From Anaeramoeba flamelloides (taxonomy: Eukaryota; Metamonada; Anaeramoebidae): 64,000 nucleotides of DNA. The translations under genes and the position numbers were made by a program. The stretch lies in assembly GCA_027625915.1 (NCBI GenBank), contig JANTQA010000023.1:14136001-14200000 (forward strand). The letters run 5' to 3'. Below, one piece after another: positions 34,660-47,723 of this stretch. The notes beneath the pieces are model-generated. The model made no database searches. It was not told the origin of the DNA and worked only from the letters and a program-made list of their open reading frames with translations. The stretch's first letter is position 1, and each line of letters begins with the position of its first letter.

Positions 34660-37600
34660 GGAATAAATAATTAATTTTTTATCTTGTTATTTTTTTTTAA
34701 TTAACAATGATCTCATTTTTTTTTATTTATATATCTTTTAGTTAAATTTGGACTTTTAAAGAGAAAATAAAATTTATTTTTATTTTTATTATTTTTTTAT
34801 TTCATTTGACCTTTTTTTTTTTTTTTGAATTTGTTTAATAATTTTGCAGATTTTGTTTTTTTGGATTTGGTATATAACAGAAGGATTTAATCTCCCCACA
34901 ACAGAAATAGCACAAAAATTGAAAAAATCTTTTTTTAAGGTACTTGTAAACATAAAAAAAATTTTTAAGTAAATTTAATAGACACTTCAAAAAAAAGATT
35001 TACCAAATCTTGAAATTGAAAAAGGGTGTAAAAATCTGATTACTAAAAGAATTAACTTCCTTTTAATGTTATTTTCAGAATAAATGATGGTTTGAAAAAG
35101 TTTGATCCATTTTTCTCATTTTTGTAAAGTTCAAAATTCAACATCTTTTTGAATTATTTCTTAAAAAAAATTATTTTCTTTAAAAGAAGAAAGAAATCTT
35201 ATTTTCTGCAAAGGTTAGCGTACCAAAATAGACTTTAAAAAACGAAACCACTTTGTTTTAAAATCACACAGTATAAAAAATCTATACCCAATTTCAAAAA
35301 AATATACAATAATTATTTTAAACTTGAAAAATATATATATTTTTGATTCAATGAATAGTTCAATTCAATTTATTCTTTTTATTGAATATAAAAAAACATG
35401 GGAAAGAAAACCAAACCATGGAATTAAAAATTCTTTCTAAATACTTTTTTAAACTTGGAATAATTTCAACTTATAATCTTAAGAAATACCTATTAGTTTT
35501 GTTATTTATTCTCAATAATTAATAACCCACTTTAAGTTTCTATAAGTTAATTATTAATAATCAAAAGAATTAATTTATCAATAGGCTTTACAATTATTTC
35601 TCAATTTTTTTAAAGATTTTTAAACATAAAAAAATGAAATTAAATGAATAATTCTAATAATAATAATAAAAAAAAGATATTACCAAACAATTGATTTTAA
35701 TACTAATAGTTCCTTACTTATACTCTGAATAATTGAAAAAGAATTTTGTCTAATTTTTTAAATTTCAAGAACTTTAATAAATATTTGTGGTTAAAATAAA
35801 TGATCACTTTTTTAAGACCTTCAATTATTGAATATTTGATTTATTTTTATTGTATTTTTAAAATAAGATTAAAGATTCAAGGTTATTAGTTCATACAAAT
35901 TCTCAGAAATAACTCAACATATAATTTCCTCAAAATAAAAGTGTTTTATAAATTTTTTCTTCTAAATTTGATTTAAAAAATCAAAAAAAAAAGATCAGAT
36001 CTTATGACTGAAAATTTCATTGGGAAAAACGAACTTCTTTTAAAAATGATAACTCATTTCTCTAAAGTTGAAAAATGCAGTTGTATACCGGGTTAAATTG
36101 TATCACCATGTAAATAATTACTGAATTAACCTTTGGCATAAAAATAAATAAGAATTAATATTTATTGAAGGAGGGGGTTTCTAAATGAATTCTCTGGATA
36201 AAACATGTTTTATTTCATTTCATATTGCTCAAGATTCTTCCGAACCTTAATCCAAAGATTAAAATATATTGCTTTTTATAATATAGAGTTTAGATTCTTT
36301 TGACTTCTCTTTGAATTTAGATTCACCAATTTAGCCACTTCAAAACTCTATATTTAACAGATTAAGAGCTATTTAGTACTTAACCTTTACCAATAAAACA
36401 TAATATATGCTATTTCTTGATTTTCTTTTGGATTTTACTTGGAGCAAATTGTTATTTTTCATATTTTGTTAAATTTTAAAATTGGTAAAATTCTCAATTT
36501 TTTCAAAATAGCCAATTCTATTAAAATTCATCTAATCTATGTATTTTAAAACCACCCTTTTGTGAACGTCTAGATATTTTCGGACATTTTAAAATATATT
36601 AGGACAATTTTGATGAAATTATATGATATTTTGGGGTTAATTTTGAAAACAAAATCACCAAGATAGTAATCTAAACTACTTCATTAATTACAAGAGTTAA
36701 AATTTTCCCACTAAAACTGGTCATTTTAAATTCCAGTCTGAAAAAATATTTAAAAAGTGTTTAGTTTTGATAATTTCAGAAGTTTAGGTTTTATACAATG
36801 TAAAAAAGAAACACCACTAATCAAAAATATTTTTTTTATTCTATTATAATCATTAAAAACTCTTAAAAATTTTGGTATGAATGAAAACTTCCGAAATAAT
36901 CTTCAAAATTAGGAAAAAATTCAATTTGATAAATTTTTAAATACAATAATATATACCCTTTCTTGTTTTTTTGAATATTTTTTTCTTTTTATTTTATTAA
37001 AGAAAATCTAACATATGTGTAATACTAATTAAGGGATTTTATTTATTACAAAAAACATTAAACAAATTAAAGAATATACGTAAACAGGGATTATTTTGAT
37101 GTACAGCCCCCACACAATTATAAAAAAAAAAAGAAATTATTTTTAATACCCCAAATTCTTACCCTCAATATTTTCCAAATCCAAAATAACTTGTAAAATT
37201 CAGAGTTTTGAAAAGGAAATAATTTGAATAAATTCAATTTACCCGATTTTTATATCTTCCTAACTTCTTAATTAATTTTCAACAGATGGTTTACAAACAT
37301 TTATAGTTTATTTACACATAATATCAAAAGGAAAAAAATATTCAAATTGTAAATCTATTTTAATATTTAAAATGATTAACCGATTTATATTAAGAACTCA
37401 GAAAGAAAAAGTAGTTATTTCACAATATTTTAAAAAGTTCAAATATTTAGACATTTCTTAGATTAAGGTTCAAATTTAGTTTGTAATCTTAAAAAAACCA
37501 AACAAAAAAATAATAACTGTCAAAAATACTTTATAACAATTCTCTTAATAATAATTTTATTAATAAGATATTTAAATTTTATATATTATTTCAATTAAAC

Positions 37601-38408
37601 ATATGATTGTGAACTTTTTAATTAGAAAATAAACTAATAAATTAATTTGAAAACCATGGATTAATTTAAAAATTACTTTTATATACAAAATAAAAAGAAA
37701 TACACCAATTCTTATTTATAAAAAAAAAAAGACATTAAAAAATCCTAGACATTCAATCATAACTCAAGACACCAATGAAAACCATTTCATAATAATAAGC
37801 AACCAAAATTTATTAATAAATATTTCCAAGTTCTTTGTATTTCACTCTTCAATTCAGATTACAGAAAAAATAAATAAAAAGAACAAAATTGTCTTTTTGT
37901 ACCACTATTAAATTTCCATACTAAACACAAGTTCAATGATCTAAGACCCAAAATAACAAACCACCAAACCCCATTTAAGATAATCTTATTTTCAAATACC
38001 AGTTATTGTTAACATTAATAGATATTATAAAGTTGTTAAAAAATAATCAAATATCTTTTTTACATTTTGTTTAAAATATGACCAATAAGAAACAATATAA
38101 AATAACCATCATTTTGGGTGGATCTATGGTTAGTATTAAAAAGATATACTAAGATTTCTAAACAAAAATCAAAGAAATAACAAAGTAATAATTATCAACA
38201 AAGTCAATTTAAAATTATTTCCTTAAATTAAGAATGGTGAAATGTCGGATCGTATGATAACTTTTTGGAAAAGAAATCCAAGTAAAAGAACATCTAAAGT
38301 GTAATTTACACTTCTCAACTCAGAAGATAAATTCATTTTTTAGTTTTCATTTACCAAAAACAAATTTCTTGTTTTTTTTATATTTTCTTCTTTCCTTTTG
38401 AACAATAA
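34660..38408. other. intergenic AT-rich region, same-strand spacer
   Basis: About 3.7 kb with no gene seen. The segment 36285-36366, read in reverse complement, resembles 60942-61020 (GAAGTG[A/G]CTAAA core), so at least one old dispersed repeat is present. Confidence 0.5.
36285..36366 (-). repeat. dispersed repeat fragment (GAAGTGGCTAAA family)
   Basis: The reverse complement has TAATCTGTTAAA..AGAGTTTTGAAGTGGCTAAA followed by ATTCAAAGAG, matching 60942-61020 in the same order. A third weaker match is at ~41630-41670. Confidence 0.45.
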
Positions 38409-39437
38409 ATGTCATTTAAAGTTAATTGGGATTTGCTAAATAACACAAACCAGGCACAAAGGTTAGAAAATTTTCTAAATAATACTTTTGAGAATAGCCC
38501 AAGACCAGATTTCATTGGGCCAATTTCAATTAGCAATGTATCTTTTGGCAACGTTCCACCGAAAATAAGAGTTTTCCAAATCTCCCAACCAAGCCAAGAG
38601 TTAATGAAGCAGGTCAATAAGCAAATGAACCCAAAGCAAAAGCCTATTTTACAAGGTGACCTTATTAAAAATAAATTATTAAACGAGCTTGTTACTTTAG
38701 GTGGAAGCCCAAAAAAAAAAGAAAAAGAAAAAGGAAAAGAAAAAGAAAAAGAAAAAATAAAAAGGAAAGTTTACTCAAAGACCACACCCAAAAAGCTAGC
38801 TTTCCAACAATTGGCATTAGAAAAAAAAAAAATGTCACCGATTCAAAAAAAAATGCAGCAGAGGCTGAGCCAAAAAAGCACTTTGGAAAAGGATCTTGAA
38901 AATGGGCTTACTTCCTTATTTGATTTTTCACCACAAAAAAGAAGAGCTTTAAAGAAAAAAACAACAAATATGAATACTAAATCAAAAACATTAAACAAAC
39001 CAATGACATCTTCCACAACAAAAACCCAATCACCACCTCTCAAAAAGAATCCAAAAAATTGGATCCCAGATATCAACATCGAAGTTTATGTTGATCTCCA
39101 TCAAATCATTCACTTCACACTCGAAACAGAATTTGTTCTCAATATACCACGGCCCAGATTTGTTGTTCTCCCTGTCAGAATACAGTTTACAGGAATTAAA
39201 ATACATGGGAAAATTAATTTGGTTTTGCACAACGGAAGAATTGCAATCTTTATGGACGCTACAAACGAATCGGGGAAAAAAATCGATTTCCCAATAGAAT
39301 TCCAATTTAAAACAGAAATAGGAGAACGTGGCAAAGAAAGTTTAAACGATCTAAGTGATGTAGAACAATTTATACTTCAAACAATGAAAAATTTGGTTAA
39401 AGAAAGGTTTATTTACCCTAAAATGATCGTCATTTAA
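38409..39437 (+). CDS. MDM12: Mdm12-like SMP-domain subunit of the ERMES ER-mitochondria tether
   Basis: 342 residues, ATG in AATAAATG context, no intron. The N-terminus MSFKVNWDLL, then FLNNTFEN and ISNVSFGNVPPKI, lines up with fungal Mdm12 (MSFDINW... and L..F.LG..PP.I). Residues ~85-215 are a Lys/Glu-rich low-complexity insertion, and the SMP fold resumes at ~218: IEVYVDLHQIIHFTLETEFVLNIPRPRFVVL, here cited in parts (DINIEVYVDL; ETEFVLNIPRP; LPVRIQFTGIKIHGKI), then FKTEIGERG and DVEQFILQTMKNLVKERFIYP as in the family's C-terminal ETEIG and ELEQF segments. Yeast Mdm12 links Mmm1 and Mdm34 and moves phospholipids between ER and mitochondria. Fungal proteins lack such a large Lys-rich insertion, which could bind acidic membrane or be a spacer (inference). 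The identification is good. Confidence 0.88.
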   Translation: MSFKVNWDLLNNTNQAQRLENFLNNTFENSPRPDFIGPISISNVSFGNVPPKIRVFQISQPSQELMKQVNKQMNPKQKPILQGDLIKNKLLNELVTLGGSPKKKEKEKGKEKEKEKIKRKVYSKTTPKKLAFQQLALEKKKMSPIQKKMQQRLSQKSTLEKDLENGLTSLFDFSPQKRRALKKKTTNMNTKSKTLNKPMTSSTTKTQSPPLKKNPKNWIPDINIEVYVDLHQIIHFTLETEFVLNIPRPRFVVLPVRIQFTGIKIHGKINLVLHNGRIAIFMDATNESGKKIDFPIEFQFKTEIGERGKESLNDLSDVEQFILQTMKNLVKERFIYPKMIVI

Positions 39438-39995
39438 TGATTCTGAAAAAAAAAAAAAATCAAAATTGAAGTATTTAGAACTTTTTTGTCTTTGCTTTCT
39501 TTGTTATTCAAAAAAAATTTTTTTTTTCAATGACCTAACTATAAGCGAATATATCTATATAGATATAATTTCATTTTTTTTTTCTTTTTAAATGAATGAA
39601 ACATTTCATTCATTTAATACTTAACATTATATTTCCTTTATATTAGTTTTGAACTAGTTTTTGAAAAAAATCTATTCCTTATCAGTTTTTACTTTTTTTT
39701 TTAATATTTTTAATTGTTATTTCGTTTTTTTTTTTTATCTTTGAATTTTGATACATGACATTTTTAATCATGATTCAATGAAAAATGGAATATGGAATAA
39801 TTTCCCCTTTTACAGTGTATTTAAAAGAAAGATTCAAAAAAAAAGAATAATAATAAAAAAAAACAATCCAGCTGAAACTCTGATATATATTGATACAATA
39901 AATAAACATTATTAGGATAAAATTCAGACCATTATGATTATAATTTCTTATTGTTTTTTTTTTTGATTAATTTGAGTCCTGTCTGCATAAAACAG

Positions 39996-40071
<76 letters not shown>

Positions 40072-40074
40072 ATA
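39996..40074. repeat. compound TA/TG microsatellite
   Basis: A run of AT units passes directly into more than twenty GT units. The apparent open frame across it (Cys-Val repeats) is an artefact. Confidence 0.95.
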
Positions 40075-41767
40075 TTAACTCTTTATTCATTTTTCAAGAC
40101 AATAAAAAAAACTAGATCCGTTGAATTAAATGCAATAAAAATTTCTTTTAAATTTAAAAAATATTGTTGTAATTATAAAATTTTGTGCAAAAAAAAAAAT
40201 TTTTTTTGAATACTGATTCTGTCAATTTGTAAAATTAAATAGTTTGAAATCATAAAATTACTCTGGCAAAAATATGGTTTTTCCTTTTTTAGGGGTTTTT
40301 TTAATGATAAAAATTGATTTTTAGAACAAACTAATTATGTCTCCAATAAGCAAAGTGTGATATAAGCCCATAATTTTGAATTTATTTTCTGAACAAGTCT
40401 TTCTATTGTTAATAAAAGAATATGTGTGCCTAAAAGTTTTAAAAGTTTCAGTTTTATAATTTTTTTTTGATATTTATTTTATCCTCAGAAAAAGTTATCA
40501 TTTAATTTAATATGATGAGACGCTCAGTAAATAAATAGTTTATGTGATGGTATTATGTTGTAATCTCAATAGTAGAAGATATTAGTAAACTGTTTTTCTT
40601 TAAAGGAAAATTTTTTTTTCAAATTTCAATTATTTTTTATAATTGGCCTTGGGGGGGGGGGATAAGAAGAATAATAGAATAATATCTATCAAATAATATG
40701 TGTTATTCACATGAAGAAATATTTATAAATTAATAGATTTTCTTAAAAAATTGAAAAGTAAAAATTATAATTGTTCGATATTGACTAAAAAACCAATGTT
40801 TATTTTTACCTCCCCAATTGAAAATCCCAATAAAATTCCAAAAGAAATCAATATAATTTCGAGAAAAGTGTTTATAATGTTTCAATAACAGTAACACAAC
40901 ACCTTTTCACTGAGTGGTTATGGATCTTACAAGAAAAAAAAATGACAATGAATTATCATTCAAAAAAAAAAAATGATTAAATGAAAAAATAATATTGAAA
41001 AAATGATTGCAATTTTCAAAATTTCCAAAATAAACCCCATTTAAAAAAAAATTAACACTTCCGAAATCAAAAATAGTCAAAAAATCATAAGTTATTCCAT
41101 TTTTCCATATATAATATTAAACCACCCACAAGTTGTCCAATATTGATTCTTTTATAAATAATCATTTTTATCTAAATAAAGAGAGAAAAACAAATGCGGG
41201 GAAAAGAAAGCATTGGTGTGCAAAAAATAAGAAACAAGCTGAAAAAATGGCATCTGTAAATTGGTTAACATTTCACCAAATAATTAAACGATCAAATCAT
41301 AAGATACAAACAAAATATTTTATTTGGTTTTTCTATTTAAAATTTGGTGGTTAACCTTCATTTTGATGTTGTAAAAAATTACCATATAAAATGAAAAAGG
41401 TTACAAAATTGAAAAAAGAAAACGAAAATAAAACAGAAAAGACAAAAAATGAAATAGTTTGTACAATTAAAATTATTCCCATATTGGGGGTAAAACCTGT
41501 TATTGATATGATTTCATTTGTTTAAAATATAGACAAATTTTAGTAATTTAGACTATTTTTTTTTCTAATCTATTTTTAATCCCCGTTTAGCTTTTGTAAT
41601 TCACTTACCAAGTCAGTTTCCTTTGACTTTGGAAATAGTTTAGTCACTTCAAAAAATCTATTTTTTATAAAAAAAAAAATAAATAAACTCTCCAAAATCC
41701 AACCATTATATTTTCACAATATTATACAAAAAAAGAAGAAGAAATCCAGAGGTGTTCATAAGGTATA

Positions 41768-41965
41768 CAGTCAGTTCCACTTTTAAGGTACAAACTTTCA
41801 ACAAAATTTAAGGAAAAAAAAAATTTCAAATTATGGCAGAAAATTTGTAATTTTTTTTTTTTTACAATTTATTTTACTAGAATTTGAATTTTGTGCCTTA
41901 ATTTGGGGTTTTTATTGTACCTTAAATTTCGTTGAAAGTTTGTGCCTTAAAAGTGGAACTGGCTG
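41768..41965. mobile_element. ~200 bp CAGTCAGTTCC MITE, copy 1
   Basis: Almost entirely palindromic: the left half starts CAGTCAGTTCCACTTTTAAG and the right half ends AAAAGTGGAACTGGCTG. TA dinucleotides lie on both sides (41766-41767, 41966-41967), consistent with TA target duplication of Tc1/mariner-type elements. A centre of T-run plus TACTAGAAT-like sequence separates the arms. Non-coding. Confidence 0.88.
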
Positions 41966-42179
41966 TATTAAAATTTTGTTTTTATCTTTAATAGGAATCA
42001 TTACCAATGGTTACTTTTCTAATAAAAAAAAATAAAAAAAACAATATAAAAAGTTACAAGAAGAGATCCATGGATTTTATAAATGGAAAAATGGAAATGA
42101 TTTCTCTATATATAATATTCTAATAAGGGTGGTTAATCCTATGAAAAATATAATAGAAAAGAAACTAAAAAAGAAAAAA

Positions 42180-42504
42180 AAATGAAATCACCACACTTGA
42201 ACAATGGAACGTTGTATTTAAAATGGGTGGAGATGATAAACAATGTTTGAAAAGTATGGAATAAGAAGTGATCAATGAAATGATGTTGTGAACTACATAT
42301 TAAGACAATAAAATAAAGGATATAATCTTCATAATTGGGAGTGGAAAGTTAAAAGATGTCTTAAAATAATACATTTTTCCCGGAATCTTATTGAAAATCA
42401 TAGATTTAAATTGGTAACCGAAATCAAATATATCCAAACTAAAATCTTTTCAAACTTGTATCAATTAAATCATATCTATTCTGATAAGACTAAATATTTT
42501 TAAA
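42180..42504 (+). pseudogene. possible degraded protein-coding relic, unrecognised
   Basis: Composition turns codon-like here. Pieces in successive frames read LEQWNVVFKMGGDDKQC, then FEKYGIRSDQ, NDVVNYILRQ and NLHNWEWKVKRCLKII..., with two stops and one frame change, and end at a TAA at 42502-42504. I do not recognise the protein. It lies between two DNA elements, so it may be a transposase remnant or a host gene fragment. Uncertain. Confidence 0.3.
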
Positions 42505-42758
42505 ACTTTTTTTTTTTTTCTATCCTACTTTTTCATGAATTGTTCATTTTATATTCTTTCATTTTTTTCTTTTTCATATTATCTTTATTTCAGTCTTATT
42601 TAAGAAAGGTAAATCAAGTTTATAATATTTCATGTGGCTATTTTTATATATTCCATGTGTTAGAAGTTAGTAATTTGCACACTTCAAAATTCTTCTATTA
42701 GCAAAAACAATATGTAAAGCATCGAAAGTTAAACAAAAGAAAAAACATAATCAATCTA

Positions 42759-43379
42759 AACTATTTTTCATAAATTTTGACTCACTTTATAATGTTAATG
42801 GGGGTTGTTTTGAGGGTTTATTCCAGTATTCTTAACAAAAATTATTTTTCAAATTTTTGGATCAGAATCATTTTTTCTAATTTTTCAAATTTTAGTTTTG
42901 CTTTTTCAAATTTTTTTTTTCTTTTGTTTTTCTTTTTTTTTTTGTTTTTCTTTTTCTTCTTTTTCTTTTTTTTTCTTTTTCTTTTTCTTTTTTTTTCTTT
43001 TTTTTTTTAAAAAGATCATGTGGAAAAAAAAAGAGATCTTCGAAAAGACAAATAATCACTAAGAAAATTTCGACAATGTAATGTCTTTGAAAATGGATTT
43101 AATTATTCATAAAAAATATTGTTGTTCAACTTTTTTTCAGTGAAAGTTCAGTAATAAAAAATGGGTAATGCTCATTTCAAAAATTGTGACTCACTTTTTT
43201 TTTAGTTTTTGGTTTTATTTTTTTTTAATTTTTTAATATATCAGGCTTTTATAGATTTAGAATGACTTAAAAGTGAATTACAAATCATATTTAGTTATTA
43301 ATTGTTCTTGAATACTAAAGGACAATTTTTTTTTTTCAATTTATTATTTCAGGTGAGTCACAATTTTTGAAAAAGAGTT
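42759..43379 (+). mobile_element. ~620 bp TIR element (AACTATTTTTC/GACTCAC type), copy 1
   Basis: Left end AACTATTTTTCATAAATTTT-GACTCAC; right end, reverse complemented, AACTCTTTTTCAAAAATTGT-GACTCAC. TA lies on both sides (42757-42758 and 43380-43381). An internal GTGACTCAC repeat sits near 43190. A long CT-rich tract (~42905-43010) creates a Phe-rich pseudo-frame. The second copy at 60078-60670 is inverted. No transposase, so non-autonomous. Confidence 0.85.
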
Positions 43380-43660
43380 TATTTTATCAAGAAAATAACA
43401 AAAAAAATTACTATATTTTTCTTTATAATAATTTATTAAATGTCTATGAGATAAAAAAGGTTTAGGTATTTTTTTTTTTCCAAATACTCAGTGTATGAAT
43501 TACTAAATGTAATCATTTGGAAAAGTTATTTGCGAATATTTTTTTTTTTTCTTTTGGAATTATTAATTTGAATTTATTTTATTTGTTTGAAAATCTTAAA
43601 AAATTGTGAAATAATTTTAAAATATATTGATGTATTTAATCATTGGGTTGTTAATAATTA

Positions 43661-43852
43661 CAGTCAGTTCCACTTTCAAGATGCAGACTTCAATGAAATT
43701 TAAGGCACAAAAAAATCTCAAATTAAGGCACAAAATTTGTACTTTTTTTTCTTCAAATTATTTTTCTAGAATTTGTATTTTGTGCCTTAATTTAAGATTT
43801 TTTTGTGCCTTAAATTTCGTTGAATTTTGTACCTTAAAAGTGGAACTGGCTA
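43661..43852. mobile_element. ~190 bp CAGTCAGTTCC MITE, copy 2
   Basis: Same palindromic design as the copy at 41768: begins CAGTCAGTTCCACTTTCAAG, ends AAGTGGAACTGGCTA, with TA at 43659-43660 and 43853-43854. The two halves remain closely complementary, so it is fairly young. Confidence 0.85.
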
Positions 43853-45197
43853 TATTAAAGTAAAAAATTGATTCAAAATAAGAGTAGAACCAAGAATTTT
43901 AATTTTTTCATTAATATAAATATTTATTGTATTTTTTTTAATTGAAGTGGATTTTTTCGACTGAGTTATTTTAAAAATTTGTATCTTTATATTTAAAGTG
44001 TATTTTGGTACACTTCCTATTGATAAAATTTGATTTCTTTCTTTTTTCTAATAATTTACAAATATACCTAGTTTTGAACTTCTCTAAAAATACTAAAAAA
44101 GGATCAAGTTTCAAAAAACAGTCACTTATTTTAGAAAATATCATATAAAGTAAATTTGATTTTGTAGTAATCAGATTTTTACTTGGTTTTTCAATTTTAA
44201 GATGGGAAATTTTTTTGAATTTGTTATTACATTTACTATCGTTGAACACTTAATAACAGAACAGAAAAATATATTTCACTTCATTTTCGGTTTTTTCTGA
44301 TCATTTGCTGACAAAAAGAGTTTCCAAAAAAGTAGATTGTTGATTCTGATCCTTTTTTTTAAAAAGGAAATTGAAAATGAAGTGAAAATTGGATTCAATT
44401 TATTCCATCAAAAAAGTATTCAATTTTTTTTTCAGTTTTTATTGTACCTTAAACACAGAAACACATGTTCTTAAAAAAAAGGAAAAATCATAAGTCTTTC
44501 TTATTTCCAAGTTCTTGGTGTGGAAATGGATAATAATTTCAGTTTAATAGTGTTTTCAAAAATTTCTGATCAAGCCTTTGTTGTGTCTTGAAAATAGAAA
44601 AGTCTGAAAAAAAATAAAAATTTGGTTAGGAAGGAATTGGTACTCATTAATTTCAGCTTTCGAGAAGTTTTCTTTGAAAGTCATAGAATTCTTAATAAAT
44701 TAAGAGAAAAAATTAAGTTATTTTAAGTATTTCAAGGTATATAACTTTCAGAGAGAAGTTTAAATAATTATTATAATTTTGGAATGTCATTTAAACTTTT
44801 CAAACTCTTTTACTTTGTGCTAAAAAAAAAAAACACGTTACGTCATTTAAAAAAAATTTCAAATCAACTAATTACGAAAAACTATCAGAAATATTTCTTG
44901 TTGACAGAGTCCAAATTGTCTTGGGTGATGATCAGTTCAAGTTTTAAAACCAGCACCTAGTTGAAAAATCATTTTTTTTTAATTTCTGTTAATCAGGTTT
45001 GTAAAATCAAAATCTTTTCTTTTTTTTTTTTAAATAAATTTCCTCTTAATTAATTTATTTTGTTTTTGACTTTTTGCTTTATTGACGAATCGCAAAAAAA
45101 ATATAATATTTGTAAAAAAAAAAAAAATAAAAAACAATTACGTTTTTTAAAAATAAAATAACAAAAGATATCTTATCTTAGAATAAATTCATAAAAA

Positions 45198-47723
45198 ATG
45201 GTAAACTTCACAATTGAACAAATCCGTGAAATGATGGACAAAAAAAAAAACATTAGAAACATGTCTGTCATCGCACATGTTGATCACGGTAAATCTACTC
45301 TTACTGACTCCTTGATTTCCAAGGCCGGTATTATTGCCGGTGAAAAAGCAGGACAAGCAAGATACACTGATACAAGACAAGATGAACAAGATCGATGTAT
45401 CACCATCAAGTCGACTGCTGTCTCCTTGTATTACGAAATCGAAGACGAAGATGAAATCCCAGAAGATGCTGACGGATGTGGTTTTTTGATCAATCTCATT
45501 GACTCCCCAGGACATGTTGATTTTTCATCTGAAGTAACCGCCGCTCTCCGTGTCACCGATGGTGCCTTAGTTGTTGTCGATTGTGTTGAAGGTGTCTGTG
45601 TCCAAACAGAAACTGTCCTCAGACAAGCCCTTACTGAAAGAATTAAGCCAATTGTCATGATTAACAAGGTTGATCGAGCCCTTTTGGAACTTCAATTAGA
45701 ACCAGAGGAAATCTACCAAAACTTTGTCAAGGTAATTGAATCTGCCAATGTCATCATTGCCACATACGAAGACGAACTTTTAGGTGATGTCCAATGTTAC
45801 CCACAATCAGGAACTGTTGCCTTTGGATCTGGTCTCCATGGGTGGGGTTTCACACTTAATCACTTTGCCAAATTGTACGGTTCCAAATTTGGTGTCAAGC
45901 CAAAGAAATTTGTTACCAGACTATGGGGAGACAACTTTTGGGATCCAAAAAGAAAGAAATGGGTCAAGAAATCCACCAACCAAGAAAACAAGCCTTTGAA
46001 ACGAGCATTCTGTCAATTTATCATGGACCCAATTTACCAATTATTTAAGGTCATCATGTCCGGTGATCACGAAAAATCCCTCAAGCTCATCCAAAAGGTC
46101 GGTGTCAAATTAAAAGGAAAAGAAAAAGAAGAAACAGGAAAGGCCCTCTTAAAGACTGTCATGAGAAAATTCTTACCAGCTGCTGATGCCTTATTGGAAA
46201 TGATCGTTCTTCATTTACCATCCCCACACACTGCCCAAAGATACAGAGTCCAAAATTTATACGAAGGACCAATGGAAGACGAATGTGCTAAGGGTATTGC
46301 CAACTGTGATCCAAAGGCACCATTAATGATGTATGTCAGTAAAATGGTACCAACATCCGATAAAGGAAGATTTTACGCCTTTGGTAGAGTCTTTTCCGGT
46401 ACATTAAAGGGTGGACAAAAGGTCAGAATCATGGGACCAGATTACATCCCAGGAAAGAAACAAGATTTGTTTGTCAAATCCATCCAAAGAGTTGTTGTCA
46501 TGATGGGAAGATACGTCGAAAAGGTCACCGATTGTCCATGTGGTAACATTATCGGAATTATCGGTATTGATAAATTTTTATTGAAAACAGGTACAATCTC
46601 CACATCCGAAGAAGCCTATAACATTAAGGTCATGAAATTCTCCGTCTCTCCAGTTGTCCGTGTCGCCGTTGAACCAAAGAACGCCTCCGATTTACCAAAG
46701 CTCGTCGAAGGTCTCAAGAGACTCAGTAAATCCGATCCATGTGTCCAATGTATCATCGAAGAATCCGGTGAACATATCGTCGCTGGTGCAGGTGAATTAC
46801 ATTTAGAGGTCTGTTTGAAAGATTTAGAAGAAGTCTACTGTAACGGTATCCCACTCATCAAATCCAAACCAGTTGTCTCCTATCGTGAAACTGTCACCAA
46901 GGAATCCTCACAAATGTGTCTTTCCAAATCTGCAAATAAGCATAACAGATTATTTGTCAAAGCCGAACCACTCCACTACGAACTTACTGACGAAATCGAT
47001 GAAGGTAAACTCGGTCCAAAATCTGAACCAAAGGCACGTGCAAGACACTTAGCTGAAACCTACGACTGGGATCTTGGTTATGCCAGAAAGATCTGGGGAT
47101 TCGGTCCAGAATCTGTTGGTCCAAATGTACTCGTTGATCAAACCAAGGGTGTCCAATACTTGAATGAAATTAAAGACTCCGTAATCGCTGCATTCCAATG
47201 GGCAACTAAAGAAGGTGTCCTTTGTGAAGAAAACATGAGAGGTGTCAGATTCAATATCCATGATGTCACACTTCATGCTGATGCCATCCATAGAGGTGGT
47301 GCACAAATCATCCCAACTGCCAGAAAGGTCTTCTATGCCTCTGAATTGACGGCTAAGCCAACCTTGATGGAGCCAATCTACCTTTGTGAAATCCAATGCC
47401 CAGAATCTGTCATCGGTGGTATCTATACCACACTTAACAGAAGAAGAGGTGTCGTCATCTCCGAAGAAACTAAAGTCGGTACACCAATCCACATCGTCAA
47501 ATCTCACTTACCAGTCATGGAATCCTTCGGTTTCACAGCCGCTCTTAGATCCAACACCGGTGGACAAGCATTCCCTCAATCAGTCTTTGATCATTGGGAA
47601 ACCATGCCAGGTGATCCATTCAAGGAAAATACTACTCTCGCTAAAACCATCGAAGAGACTAGACTCAGAAAAGGTCTTAAGGCTGCAATCCCTCCTTTAG
47701 ACAGATATCACGATAAACTCTAA
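45198..47723 (+). CDS. EEF2: translation elongation factor 2 (eEF2)
   Basis: Complete, intronless, 841 residues, the usual eEF2 length. It is the ribosomal translocase GTPase. Motifs: G1 AHVDHGKST at 26-34, the eEF2-kinase-region RYTDTRQDE with Thr57/Thr59, G3 DSPGH at 102-106, G4 NKVD at 156-159, and the diphthamide loop DAIHRGGAQ with the modified His at 698. The C-terminus ends in DRYHDKL as in other eukaryotes. The start sits in AAAAAATGGTA, preceded by poly-A tracts. Codon use is strikingly biased to C-ending codons (GTC, ATC, ACC, TCC) compared with other genes in the window, which is typical of a highly expressed gene. Nothing suggests transfer or damage. Confidence 0.98.
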   Translation: MVNFTIEQIREMMDKKKNIRNMSVIAHVDHGKSTLTDSLISKAGIIAGEKAGQARYTDTRQDEQDRCITIKSTAVSLYYEIEDEDEIPEDADGCGFLINLIDSPGHVDFSSEVTAALRVTDGALVVVDCVEGVCVQTETVLRQALTERIKPIVMINKVDRALLELQLEPEEIYQNFVKVIESANVIIATYEDELLGDVQCYPQSGTVAFGSGLHGWGFTLNHFAKLYGSKFGVKPKKFVTRLWGDNFWDPKRKKWVKKSTNQENKPLKRAFCQFIMDPIYQLFKVIMSGDHEKSLKLIQKVGVKLKGKEKEETGKALLKTVMRKFLPAADALLEMIVLHLPSPHTAQRYRVQNLYEGPMEDECAKGIANCDPKAPLMMYVSKMVPTSDKGRFYAFGRVFSGTLKGGQKVRIMGPDYIPGKKQDLFVKSIQRVVVMMGRYVEKVTDCPCGNIIGIIGIDKFLLKTGTISTSEEAYNIKVMKFSVSPVVRVAVEPKNASDLPKLVEGLKRLSKSDPCVQCIIEESGEHIVAGAGELHLEVCLKDLEEVYCNGIPLIKSKPVVSYRETVTKESSQMCLSKSANKHNRLFVKAEPLHYELTDEIDEGKLGPKSEPKARARHLAETYDWDLGYARKIWGFGPESVGPNVLVDQTKGVQYLNEIKDSVIAAFQWATKEGVLCEENMRGVRFNIHDVTLHADAIHRGGAQIIPTARKVFYASELTAKPTLMEPIYLCEIQCPESVIGGIYTTLNRRRGVVISEETKVGTPIHIVKSHLPVMESFGFTAALRSNTGGQAFPQSVFDHWETMPGDPFKENTTLAKTIEETRLRKGLKAAIPPLDRYHDKL

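Larger units (their letters stand above)
39438..45197. other. large intergenic region rich in repeats and element copies
   Basis: About 5.8 kb. It contains a TA/TG microsatellite, a poly-G run at ~40651, two CAGTCAGTTCC-type elements (41768-41965, 43661-43852), one ~620 bp TIR element (42759-43379) and a possible degraded coding relic (42180-42504). The frame at 41133-41354 is unrecognised. The last ~380 bp are the 5' flank of eEF2, with poly-A tracts close to the start codon. Confidence 0.55.

Noticed and set aside
40024-40209. Cys-Val repeat frame
   Set aside because: Artefact of the TG microsatellite.
41133-41354. 73-residue frame containing KHWCAKNKKQAEKMASVNW
   Set aside because: Slightly protein-like, but it starts at a TTG, has no recognised family and no clear splice partners. 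Possible relic only.
42777-43010. Phe-rich 77-residue frame, also present at 60446-60652 on the other strand
   Set aside because: It lies inside both copies of a non-coding TIR element and comes from a CT-rich tract.
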